64,000 bases of DNA from Microdochium bolleyi (taxonomy: Eukaryota; Ascomycota; Sordariomycetes; Xylariales; Microdochiaceae), in contig KQ964248.1 of NCBI GenBank assembly GCA_001566295.1, positions 558,001 through 622,000 of the forward strand, read 5' to 3'. Below are positions 47,101 to 57,768 of this stretch, in pieces. The notes beneath the pieces were generated by a model. The model was not told the DNA's origin and ran no database searches. It was given only the letters and a program-made list of their open reading frames with translations. The first letter of the stretch is position 1. Each line of letters starts with the position of its first letter. Both the position numbers and the translations under genes were made by a program.

Positions 47101-47156
47101 GGTGGCCGAATGGTGGTGGCGCCCGAGGGCGTGATCGAGCGGTGGATGTCGGTCAT
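44112..47156 (-). CDS. KAR9: Kar9-like spindle-positioning protein with GAR domain
   Basis: An intronless 1,014-residue protein. Kar9 links astral microtubule plus ends (through Bim1/EB1) to actomyosin and so orients the spindle and nucleus. The N-terminal ~400 residues are a helical Kar9 homology region (YSLKPFCVIDSLRSPIGALKKCLDE, KHINDWYEELSDWPWP, LPILSRLSKLMSAWSVRLSVLDKIPELLLSLEDVEAAL, FMLDLLEATPDTVPDTW). The centre is long, Ser/Pro/Glu-rich and disordered, with basic patches that could carry EB1-binding SxIP-like sites (for example KIKLSRTSKPPI). Near the C-terminus a GAR/GAS2-like microtubule-binding domain is visible (TYHLSRSTGEAPIKLFIRCV...VMVRVGGGWSDLGEYLKEY, about residues 800-860). 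This N-to-C order is characteristic of filamentous-fungal Kar9 proteins; the GAR part is absent from budding-yeast Kar9. The start MTDIHRSITPSG is the first ATG of the frame. Confidence 0.85.
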   Translation of the reverse strand: MTDIHRSITPSGATTIRPPRHLRAASRSPTRNHQYSDDTEDLLYSLKPFCVIDSLRSPIGALKKCLDEASAAEQSFAMRAAVASKHINDWYEELSDWPWPRDGGSAGFEPPRAQHRLFAATRSVSGESTDETTITEDDWRGSIAPDDVLRYQRRVENILAEMDAMDIDEMKTTVLHSHILPLSRPGTPLSDSGRSVTSALSYVKMEDLTAVITAIVLYCLPILSRLSKLMSAWSVRLSVLDKIPELLLSLEDVEAALAAGWDVIAPPQESEDDRPAKALSQGTFNVMRQTLEPKVTKVCKLMDFMLDLLEATPDTVPDTWIDRVDKVERSWRQWVVAGDHRVRGGEWTKKTKPSAPMTPRGSKLTIQVHAPSPTKERATDVEEFSSSPPLPFDHSSIIEQSAEQSEEPHSVEEPENTGARSKSPIKVSKRKTQVTKAQSPKKPTRRSMLDRAGGDEVAPVHLDGAGDSKPRPAQGKEPRTKGFNVQNLMRKFSQEKLPGAPRPKEARPNQVILSEVNRNIVRMAPSSPEKQPLGSPKLPEGLEEDSDEEWDSSGQESPVLDSSFMEPSILETVEEEEGQSEPDLPRFPRRMASNLSVASTVVHDTSRLTELDASESFREDSMEPELPPLPDPDQPLFSSDAASPPSSPPLRYQQRTASVSFEETPQVFPVYEFGPPLTQEYLNSSAVFDPDTSVDYESQLGSHSRMSTVSMTSEDDHLHQQIREVLQNIPAKIKLSRTSKPPINLNPPDFQHPAKPRTRAPDPIRRSGSAMSSRAGTPSSFSRSGTPSFMLAPVREPRQRPKSSQEIKTYHLSRSTGEAPIKLFIRCVGENGERVMVRVGGGWSDLGEYLKEYAAHHGRKSKGEGKVEVRDSPQPDRSSRHGSSPSSRPASALETPSTPLAVRKTRRSMGEHDARRPLRTPISRQATKSPSPDFDTSRMSIRSDFDEETSSLGLAGPNPAKKQMSDESRAWVESVKTKVRLASGERIPAVQRPHSGSFGTLDKVGGTTRLFRKG

Positions 47157-49136
47157 GTTTGTGGATTGTACCTAGATGTTAGTAAAGTTGAGCTGTTGCC
47201 CGATTGATGACTTTATGAGAGCATGTCGGTTGTCTGTGTGAAGGCCGGCTCGAGTTTAGGATTGTCCTCGTGGTCGTCGGACTTGCGTTGGGTACTACAA
47301 GAGTCTGTCTTCCATCGTCTCCGCCCAGATATGTGGAAGCTGCGATGGACAAGCTGCTGAGGTGCTTGTTCTGAGACGAACACACATGCGCATGGAGCTA
47401 CGAGATAGCTGATGCCACCGCCTCCTTTCCTCGAGATGAAAATTGGCCAAGGTGTAGCAGAAAGAGCAGGCGACACAGGCCGCAAGGGTGCTCGTGATTG
47501 CCGCTTCTTTTTGTGAAGTATGGTGCCAACGATAACACCAAGACAAGGTCTTAGGCAGAGCAGGCACGAGCTTGCCTTGTTCGGAATGTTGGCAGCTGGA
47601 GAAGTCGGGAAATTGGCGGCGGAATGTGCGAAGGGATGTTGTATGCAGGTGGCTTGGGCGATGCGATATCGACGGCAAGCTTGGTGATGATTCGATGACG
47701 GAGAGAGGAGGGCTGCCGAGCCAGTAGAAGGCAGGGAAATCAAGGAAAGCGGTCGTCTGGTGGTGGTGGTGGTGGTCGGCGGCAAGACGCGAGGCGAGGT
47801 GAGGTGCCTGGGTGGAGACGGGAAAGGCGCAAGTCACCCAGTCTAGGAGCTCCTGGCTCTGCTCTGCAGCAGATGCAGAGATGCCTCTTGTTGTCTGGGA
47901 GCGGCCCCGCGAGGACTTTTCGGGGGATCGCGAGGAATGCACAACGCCTGCGATCAGACGAGCGTGTTCGTGCACAAACCTGCGGAAGGAAAAGAGAAAC
48001 GAGGAGGGGGGCCGAGGAAACAGGATCGGATGCAAGACAGCGAAATGACAGCACAGCAGCAGGGGTCGCCAGAGGAGAGTGTGTTGTGCTTGTGTCACTG
48101 GACAACCGGGCGCTTCACAGGGTCCACCACTTCCGCGAGAGCCGCCCAGGGATCTGACCTCAACAAGCAGCCGTGCTGGCGCGTCCACGCGTGCGCTGTC
48201 AGATGCTGCAGAACAGCCCAGCGTCGTTTCACCTATATTCTGCACCTCTGTTGCAAAAAAAAAAAAAAAAAAAAAGATTTGGACACTTAGAGTGCTTGCA
48301 GCTTGCATGCATCATGCGACTTCTCGGACAGCTACAAACTGCGAGTACCTCTTCCTCGGACGCCAAGCAGCAATCTCGAGCTGTCCCTTTTCCCAAGTCA
48401 ATAGTCCAGGGCACAAGGGGGGCTGCTGTAGCCTCAGCAACCAAGAAAAACAACAAGCATGGGAGCCTTCAGAGATCCCGATTCAATAGTCTGGGGCCCC
48501 AGTCGCAGATCCCGCTACCTGCACATCAGCGGATGCAGGCTTGCCACTCTTCAGTATGGAATCACTGCGATCTAGTGCGGTGCGGACTGTGGCAAACCTT
48601 TCCCGCCCCTGAAGGTGATCTGCCCGGAGCCGTGAGGACGCGGTGCCGGAATGGCCCATCCGCGTTAGTCGTCGCGCCGGCGTGCGCCATCGTCAGGGCC
48701 GGCGGTGGCGCTAACTATGACTATGACCCCTTCGGAGCCTGAGCCACAACGATCCTGCTCAGCGATTTCACCACCGGAGTGCGGGGGAAGACGCGAGATT
48801 AATCCAATGCACAATGAGAAAAAACTCACGCTGCATCATCTTCATGCATACAATGATTGCTTGTTTGGATTCTAAGACCTGGTATGTGCAGAAACAGAGT
48901 CGTGGGGTATCTCGTTATCCTCATCATGAAAACAGAATAGCCGCAACCAACCATGTGGAACCATGCATTAACTTTTCCCTGACGCCCGCCTTGATATATC
49001 CTCGGGTGGTTGAACAACCATTACCCGCGAAGCGGGATACTCTGCCGTCGTGCCTAACCCCAAAGCAAATAATCACAACTCCCGATCATCCTGGGAGAAC
49101 GGCAAGTCAAACACACTCCTTCAGCGAAGTCTGCTA
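47157..49136. other. Intergenic: KAR9 upstream region and 3' flank of the CTF1-beta-like gene
   Basis: This 2.0-kb spacer contains a poly(A) tract (48255-48275). Long frames at 47295-48308 (minus) and 47812-48742 (plus) are low-complexity, overlap each other and start in homopolymer sequence, so I treat them as non-coding. The stretch next to KAR9 is probably a long leader. Confidence 0.55.
48255..48275. repeat. Homopolymer A21
   Basis: Twenty-one consecutive A bases about 1.1 kb upstream of KAR9. No adjacent target-site duplication or retroelement body was seen. Confidence 0.8.
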
Positions 49137-52100
49137 TCAAGCGGTCACCTCGGCAGCGTCAAGCATACCAAGAAACGCCGTTGAGCTTTCTAGTTCGGCC
49201 ATGTTCAATGCGCCAGCCACTGCAACGTCCTTGCTGTCAGCTTGCGGATAATGGAGCCACTGGTCAAAATCAATGTTTGTACCAGTGAGCGCGTTCCAGT
49301 CGAACTCATCCTGGTTTCCCATCGTTTCAAAGTCCATATCGATGTCCAGTGGCGCTTCGTTCTCGTCGGACGAGCCGCTAGCGCTCGGCGTGAGCATATC
49401 TTTGTCCGAGCCAGGTGGCGACACGCCCTCGAGTGCTGGTGCCATCAGATCGGCTGGAGGGACAAATTGCTGCTGTGGGAACACTGGATTGGCGAAGTCA
49501 AGAGCGTGATCCCGGGTCGCGAGGACGTGTGGCTGCAGCGTCTCAGGCGGTGGTGTCGCCATATCGTCGAGAGCGGCTGGGGTAGTCGTGAAGGCTGGCC
49601 GGGTGCTCTTGATATCCGTGTTGTTGAGTGTTGCTGTTGCCATGCTGTGGTTCGTCCTGGCCAGATTCATGTTGTCAACCTGAGCTTTGCGCAATGCCGC
49701 ATCGAGGAATGCAACAGCGTAGTCTGCAGCGGCATAAATGTCGCGAAGCTTTTCCATAACCCTCATGCACTTTCGGAAACCCCTTGTTGCAGCATCCCGA
49801 GCCTGTGGAACGGGGCTCTTCATGTCCAACAAATGGATGATCAGAGCCGGCAGAATGACTGTCACACCCGTCGTAGGAAGGTACTTCTCGAGACGAAGAC
49901 TGTGAAGCTCTGCTACCATGCGCGTAATGTGCGTCGCAGCGTCTCGGACTCGCATGCGAGAGAAGTCTTGCATTTGTGCCGATACCTGGGGCGCCTGTTG
50001 TGGTGACGAGGGCAGGAACTGCGGTCGGTGCAGAGCAGACATGGTCGTATAGAAGACCATGTGAAGCAAATTCCGCTGGACGGCTACGCTCGCGCGACCG
50101 TTCTGGACGTCAACAGGCACAAGCGGTCGATACTGGCAGGGAGCTGGTAAGGACTGTTGCCAAGCCATAAGTTCGGCGTCGCATGCAGTAATGCTCTCGA
50201 CATTGTCTAGCTGCTTGTTGGGGAAGAGCATCATGGTGCTGTTCGTTGTGTTCTCCGGTTTCGTTGTGTCGCGGATGAGGACCGAATACTGAGCTCGGAG
50301 CATATGACTTATGCAAAGGCACAGCTTGGCCTTCGCTATGCACATCAATGCGAGCTCCTGTTGAATCTGGAAATCGCGGGCCATGACACAATCGGTGCCA
50401 ATGATTCTGATCTCATCGGGGAGTCTGGCAATCTCAAAGTCGGATTCTTCAAGCATCGGCACATCGAAATCTTCGTCCTTGATCCGAGTAGGCCGTCGCA
50501 TACCAAGAGCAACGAGACGGTCGCGCATGAAGCACGACCACCATATCCGCTTCCAGAGTTTCTGCTTGTGGATAGGCATGCTGGTATGTGCTGGGTTGCG
50601 GTGAAGACCAATGGTGTGCGCCAATGAAATGGCAACTCCCATCCAGTGCCAAGTGTCTTTCTGGTCGTCTGGCGTCTCGTACCAATAGGTCATGAGCAGT
50701 AGTGATTGCACAAGTATGAGGCGATCGCTTTCGTAGTCGAAGTCGTAGAGAAGCTAGACGGCAAGGTCAGTCAGGTTGACATGTGTCGTACGGTAGCCTT
50801 CGATTACATACCCTCGTCTTGTTGAAATACGACTTTCGCGCAGCCTTGCGGTTGGGGTAGCCAGCATCTTGCAGCATCTTCACGTCGACATATGCCGTAG
50901 CAGCGAACATCACAGCTTGGTATAACAAGAGGCTGGTCTGCCCCGAGTCGCCATCAGGGGAGTTGATGACGCTCAAGAAGTCTCGGAGCTCAAGCAGAGG
51001 CATGTACGGGTGGACATACTCCATGTAAGCTTGGAGCAGAGCATTCTGCAATGGAGGTGTGGGTAGAGTCAGGGCGCCCTTCGCCTGCAGATACTCGACA
51101 TCCTCAGGGACGATCTTGCCAGGAAGCGGCCGAATGAACCGGGCAAGACCCGGCCGGTCATCGTTGGACTCAAAGCGACTGGAAAACTGCGCTCCTTTGC
51201 TTTCATTGGACAGTGACGGTATCGAGCCCTGGCTGGCAGTGCGCAGATTTGGGAAGATGCTCGGGTACTTGACACCGCTGTTGCCAGCCTGGAGCTTGGC
51301 CAGCATCACGGGGTCGAACTGCAAGCCATGATGTTGATCTGCGGGCACGTGTCAGTCTCATTCTCATCCACCGTGGCTGCACAGGGACTAGCGGAATGAT
51401 GCCGCGCGCTCGACGGCCTGTGCGACAGTTGGGGCCTGCATCATGTGGAAAGGGGGCTTGACATGTGAAGATGGGGTGGGGGACAAGGGCTTACAGAGTG
51501 CTTGCGGAGTGCGCGTGTCAGCAGCCCCCACCGGCAGGACTGCGTCATTGTGAGTACTGATCAGAGCCTGGACATTGTTGGATGATATCTGTGAGACGGT
51601 GCTGGCACGGCGCAGGGGTGTGATGTTGACAGGATTCGGCGGTGCTTTGGCCTTGAGCTGCTGCTGCTGCTGCTGCTGTACCTCGGCATTTTGCGGGGTG
51701 TTGCCATTGACGGACGCTGATGTTTTCGAGTCGAAAATGTTCTTTCTGCACGCCGGGAGTCCGGACAGGGGTCAGCCTGGGCTGCATCGCCGCACCAACG
51801 GTCATGAGATTCGAGCAGCTGCCGCATGCGCGCTGACGACTGCGGGTGCCCGCGGCTCAGCACAACGCATCAGGATGACGCATACAGCGGCTCACCCGAC
51901 AAGTCGGGCTCGAAATAAAACACACAGGTCGTTGTCAAGACGAGCGCACTTGCGCTTGTGACCGGTTAAGGCCAGATGTTGTGGGTAGATGGACTCACTT
52001 TCTGCGGCGGCTTTCCTGAACCACGCATTCGACATTATCCCACCGGCAGTTACCGCAAGGGGCGCCTTCGACAACATCACACCGGACCTGTTTTCAAAAA

Positions 52101-52404
52101 GATTGTCAGCATCAGTTCCACCGGCTTGACAGAGCATCTGACAGATTGGAGGACTGGAGTTCGGGGTGTCCGTCGGTCTACTTGCCTTTCTTGCTCTGCA
52201 TGAAACACAGGCTCTTGCGGCTCTTCTCTTGGTAGGCTTAGCCGAGCCGTTGGGCTCTGGGGACGCGGCTCGCTTTTTCGAAGACGAAGGCTCCGGCGAC
52301 GAGGCCTTTGCCTCTGTGTCGGACTGATTTGAATCCATGCTCGACGTGGAAAGAGCTTTGTTGACCTGGAAGTCGGTCGTGTCGGCCGGTGTAGGCGAGG
52401 CCAT
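49137..52404 (-). CDS. CTF1-beta-like Zn2Cys6 transcription factor
   Basis: Exons 52186-52404, 51999-52087, 51495-51745, 50812-51338 and 49137-50753 encode 900 residues. After a Ser/Pro/Lys-rich N-terminus with basic KKRAASPEP and KPTKRRAAR patches comes a zinc cluster, ACVSCRARK|VRCDVVEGAPCGNC...C, at about residues 65-95. Intron 1 interrupts it and has a GC donor (AAG|GCAAGT) with an AACAG acceptor. A polyQ tract (7 Gln) lies near residue 125. The fungal middle homology region starts at LARFIRPLPGKIVPEDVEYL and includes YMEYVHPYMPLLELRDFLSV, WHWMGVAISLAHTIGLHRNP and RIWWSCFMRDRLVALGMRRP. The C-terminus is acidic. Wording matches proteins annotated as cutinase transcription factor 1 beta, which act in cutin, lipid or fatty-acid responses; FarA/FarB-type relatives are the alternative. 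The start gives MASPTPADTTDFQV; other introns are GT-AG. Confidence 0.85.
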
Positions 52405-55400
52405 GATGTATTGTAGTGGCTGAGCGTCGATCCCAGGGTGTCGTGGCCGTGAAGCTTCGGGACCGGTTGTTGTGATGATCCTTTTGATCAATCCGATCAA
52501 ATCCTAGTCTCGAGGGGATCAGGAGAAGCAATGCTTGTGCTTCGGTTCTGTTGACTCTTTTGTGCTTCTGGGTTTGCACAGATCTGGGGAGCAACGAGCG
52601 GAGAGTGGCAGCGCGGGCATCGGAGCAGCTGATTACAGTAGTCGGTCGTTCTGGCTGTGTCTGAAGGTTGGTTGTACTTGCACGAGAGCAGATCAAGACA
52701 TTGACGCGAGTAAAGTCACAGAAACAAGACAAGCCCGGGGATCTGGGGTATGGTGGGGAGGGGATCTCGAAAACTTATAAGAGATGGCCGGGTCTGGAGC
52801 AGCCACGCGCTGGTGCGAATGCTTCAGTCAACCGACGGGGCACTTTCTCCACGGGCTAGAGTAACGTGGAGCAGCAACGCACACCCCCCTGGGGTCTCCA
52901 CAGGCACCGCGATCGCTGCATCGCAACTGCCTCCTCGCCTGCCCTCCGCCGCTTGTGGAGAGTGCCGCCTTCCCACTCGCACGAGGGGCGCTGTCATGGG
53001 GAACCCGGCCAAGCTGGAGCCGGCCCAAGACACCACATCCACACCGGGGCACACCTGGGCCTACGCAACACTTTCTCGACCTTCTCCGGTCTCGTGGCCT
53101 AGCAAAAGAAGCCCCTGGCGGCCGACCGACGTGCGCCAACGCCCCATGGCCGCAAATGAAATGCGGGTGACCCCCAGTTTTGTCACCCACCGACTTTCCC
53201 ATGGCTCCCGCCAGGAGGCTCAGCTCTGACTGGCGGTGGTCATTTGTCCAGGTGAGGAGCCCAGACAGGCCGAGGTCACCATCGGCTAACCCCAAGCAAA
53301 GGAATGTCGCCGACCACGCGGTATTGAACAACCAGGTTGGTGTCGCAGTAGGGTCGTTTTCGTCGAGGGTGTCGTTGTGACAGGGTCACAAGGTTCGCAC
53401 AATTGGCTGACGCACACCTTGCCCTTGACTGCCGAGACCACCAACGTCACTTGCACACAGCCTCAAGGCTGCGAACGAGCCTGCTATCGATCGATTTACA
53501 ACTAGCTCCGTAATTCGTGCTGTCTCCATTCACCCTTCTGCATGCTATGCTCGGCGACATCATACTCCTCGCCACGCCGTCCGTGTCGTTTGCGCTCCCC
53601 ACGGCTGGGACACACTGAGACACATATTCCTCGAAGACTGAAAACAACAGGGACAGCCGGATCAAAAACCGGGTGCTTGCCGTCTTGTCCACATATTTCT
53701 TGCAGTGGCACATAGCCGAGGCTAAATCTGAGCAGCACAACGTGCAAAGATTGTGTACCGTTGGTTGACCATGAGCAGGGATAGGAACTGTCCACAGCAG
53801 TGACCAGGGACGCCTGCGGCATTGGCAGATTGGCAGCCAGCACAACAGTCGGCCCCGGCTCGTCGACCACATCGGGCAGGGCCCGAGGTGGGACGCTTAT
53901 GAGCAGCTCCACACATCATCAGCGATCCTGTTTGACCATAGGCGACGTCTGCTTTTCTGAATATGCATCCTCCGACCTCGAAATCTACGATTGAATACTA
54001 TTCACAAGGTTGGCACAGAATTACGGTACACTCACTTATGACACTCAATGGACGCTTCTCACTTACCATGCTCTCGTGGAGTCTGGAGATGATGGATGGC
54101 AACGTCGAGTTGCCGGGCATAACAGCCGCGCATCGCTGACAATATGAATTATGCAGCCCTATGCCCATCAATGACAACGGACTTCTCGAGAAGAATGCGT
54201 CTTCCAGTCCATCATGGCTATCGAGCGCATCTGCCACCGCTGTCGCGTCAGAGTCTTGAGCAAATTGGTCAGTGGCAACTGGCGGGGAGAACCAGTGCTT
54301 GCGGAAGATCGTGCAGCAAGCTTCCCTTGGGTCTCATTCTCAGGAACCGGCATCAACCGTGTCGCCATGGCAGACTGATTTCATTAGATTCTGTGGCGCT
54401 CTATCACCCTGTCGATGCTTACGTCTGCAATCGACAAGCGGTGAACCTCGCGGTGTTTCATCTATTATGTCAGTTTCGATGTCACATGCAAGACTGTCTG
54501 CTTCCTACTTAGTATGCTCACGCCAGCCCTACGCCAGACCAGGAGTCTTGCTCAGCAGTAATGAGCGTCTTTACGGTCCGTCCGTGAATTCAGCTCATCC
54601 GGAGATATCGTGTTCCACGGGATCCGACATGCATCACTCGAAGTACGAGAAGGCGAAACTGGCCAAAGAGGTGGGAACAATTTCACGATCTGATCTTTAG
54701 TCTGCCAACCGGTTTGCGCTACGGCTGGGCCCAGCCAACCAGAAACGTCTCCCCCTCAGCCTCCAACTCCATCTATGCATTCCCCGCATGCCACTAGGTA
54801 CAATTATGGTTACGGACGAATGGAGCGTTCACGCACAGATGGGAAAACATTTTCACACTGCACAGGAATCCTTAGGACTTTGGCCCGGCCAGAAATGCCG
54901 CCAAGCACGACTTTTGAAGCCGCACGCACTGCGTATGTACAGCAGGCAACGAACGGTGCATGGATGGCCTGTCAGTTCCCGCAAGTCATCCTTCCTTGGT
55001 CACAATCGACAGCTGCCCATTTCAGACCATGCTTGACACGAGGGCATGGGGCTTCGAGCTTGTGCTCATGCAAGGCTGAGCTTCGAACCAGGTGGATCGT
55101 ATCGCCAGCACGATGCAGTCTGTTCTAAACCAGCGAGCTTGGCCCGGTTCTTGCCGACATTCAACGCATTGCAACGATAACAGTCCAGATCCCTCCAAGA
55201 GATCCTTCCAAACGCCTGCACGGCGAAGCGCTTTGGTCGCTTGGGTGGACCTGTGTGGACGGTCAGGTCTAGCGCGAGTAAATGGCGAGCCTGGAATCCT
55301 ATGCATCATATCACGTCCTGACGTGGACTCCGATCCAGAACTAGCCCGCACTTCCATGTCTTTTCTCAGGCACTCAGCTTGCTCTGCACTACTACCAGTC

Positions 55401-57768
55401 TGCTCCGTGCCTGTTCCAACGGGTCCGTTGCGACCCCGGCCCCGAATTATGAACGCATGGTGGCATCAATGACGGTTGCGCCACGCAGGAAGAAACGGCG
55501 GACAATCTGACACGCTGTTGGCTCCGCTGGTCCGTTCCAGTCAGAGATAGCTGCTTCGCAACCACGGAAAGACATGTCGACTGTCATTTTTGGGTACAAG
55601 GAAGACAGCAACCATTAGCTAATTCACAGTCTGTCATTGGTGCTCGATGAGCAACAGAGTCAAGCTCGTGTGCGTGCCTTCAAGGCTTCAATAGGGCCAC
55701 TCCCCCGCCTGTGCAGGAATCTCGAAATCTTCATACGGATTACTGTACGGGGAACAGGAACATGTGGAGAAGCAGCCCCACCTTGCACGCGATGCTGTCC
55801 AGCAAGGACTCCTCGGGACGCGGTGAGCAGCGAGCAGAAGCGACACCCCGGGCTCCGTCCCGGCCGCGGCATTCTTTCCTTTCCCCTCTCGCAAGGGCGA
55901 GGGCGGACAATGTCCGAGACAATCGTGTCCAACCTTTCCGCGCCCGCTCTCCGCGGGAAGCAGATGAGGCTGAGCTCGGCTTTCGCACCGGAATGTCGGA
56001 GCAATGGTCGGAGCTAATGGTCAAAAGCTGGGGGTGGACCAGGTTCAAAAGCAATACGACCACTTCGACACACAGGATCATGCAGCGGCCCATGATAAAC
56101 AACCGATTCTTCTTCTATGCGTGTTCTCGCTCGATCTTTGATCTTATCGTGACTGCCGCCAGTCTGGCACGCACTGCAAGCCATACTTCCTGGAGAGAAG
56201 AGTCTTTCAAGCCGCGTCAAGTTTCTACTGGTGAGTTAGTCTGCGCCGCTTGGACGCCCTTCCAAGCCTAGCGTCCTGGGTATGGCGAGGGTTTCATCCT
56301 AACCTTCTCTCTGCATGTTTTCTTGACTCAACTCTGACACTAAGAAACAAGGGCCTGCCTGCGACTGGATGCTTCAAACTCGCGTGTGTGACCTTGCAGG
56401 GCTTCAGGCTGCCCTCAAGGTGCAAGCCGGCGACTAGTCTAGTGTGTGAGGAAAAGACTTTCAGACAGCACGCCGCTTCATGCTGAACAAAGTGTATGAG
56501 AAGGATTTCTCCCCAGGGTTCCTACATTTCCCGAACCTTGTCCCTGACACTGGTCTTTTCGCGTCTTCGCGTCGTGCGCCGCTGCGCCACACTAACAAGA
56601 CGACGACGACCAGCAGGAACTTCGAGCGTGCATGTTTGCATGCACATCGTATGCACGTCTGTCACTGTGCATACAGGGGGGGCCATGGCTCTCCGTACAG
56701 TTTGTGACGCTGGCTACTTTCACATCGCGATGCAGGCAACGCAAACGTGAACGAAGACTCACATGACGCCGTGAACGCTGGAGAGTCGCGCGCGGGCACG
56801 CTCGACGAGCTGCTTCTTCCTTCTTGGTGCCCTCGTACTGTGTCTGAAGTGGTCCGTCGCCACAGCGCAGCCTTTGGACGGTCGCGATCTGTTTCCCCCA
56901 AGCTTGCTGTCTCCTGGTTTCTTGGCTTCTTGGTTTCTACATGTACACTATGGGGTATCCCCGTGGGAATGAACGAGGACCCCAGCCTGATCCGTCCCCG
57001 TTAGGGCTGGCTGGGGCTAGCTCGGCCATGGGAGATGGAACGTTCCCGAACTCCGAATTTGGGAACTAAGTACAAGAGGGTAGGGATCAACGAGTGCTCT
57101 GCGGCCGCTCGACTGCAATCATGAGACACAAATGAGTCAACGGAATGCTTTCCGCGTCAATCTGACATCAATGCTATCACCAAGCATGAAAGCTCATGTT
57201 GGAAAGGACAGAAGGGAGGACCTTCGCCCAGGGGGCGGGCTGTCAGTGCTCCCGCGGGAAGACGAATGTTGCCCGATGGCGGAGCGCAGCGGCTAGCGCT
57301 GGTGGCGTCACCGGAGTCATTCGTGGTCTTTGATTGATGACTGGGCTTGCTGCACATCATGACTACTATCTCGTGTGAGCGTGTCGCTGTCTTCGCACTC
57401 GGCCCTTCTTTGCATACATTCTCGGGTTGCGGCAATGACGGTGTCATTGGTTCTAATCGACTGACACTGTCTGCTTCGCAGTTGGGATGGAGGCAGTCAC
57501 CGTTATGCTTTGACACGTCTCCAAGTTGGATAGACTTGACAGTGTCCAAGAATCATTGGTTTCCGAAAGTCAATCCGCGCCGACATAGGCTTGCTGATAG
57601 CAGATGGAAATATATGGCTCGTGTACAGGTTCATATAGTCTCGACAAGAACATGTCGAAGCTGTAATGGTACTGTTATCTGCCTTTATAGCGGACACCAG
57701 AAAACAGATCCGCATAATCAAAAATACTGCGAGACGTCATATGACCAGACCGGTATCGTCGTCTTACA
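52405..57768. other. 5.4-kb gene-poor region
   Basis: This is the largest spacer in the window. The first ~500 bp upstream of 52404 are the promoter of the CTF1-beta-like gene. In the rest I find only short, overlapping frames on both strands, with no zinc cluster, membrane pattern, catalytic motif or consistent splice-joined frame. No terminal repeats, transposase-like frame or tRNA B box is evident. An intron-rich or non-coding transcript cannot be excluded by eye. Confidence 0.5.

Noticed and set aside
47295..48308. 337-codon minus-strand open frame upstream of KAR9
   Set aside because: It starts in the poly(A) tract (a run of Phe), uses a non-ATG start, is Ser/His/Arg low-complexity and shows no domain. 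More likely leader or promoter sequence.
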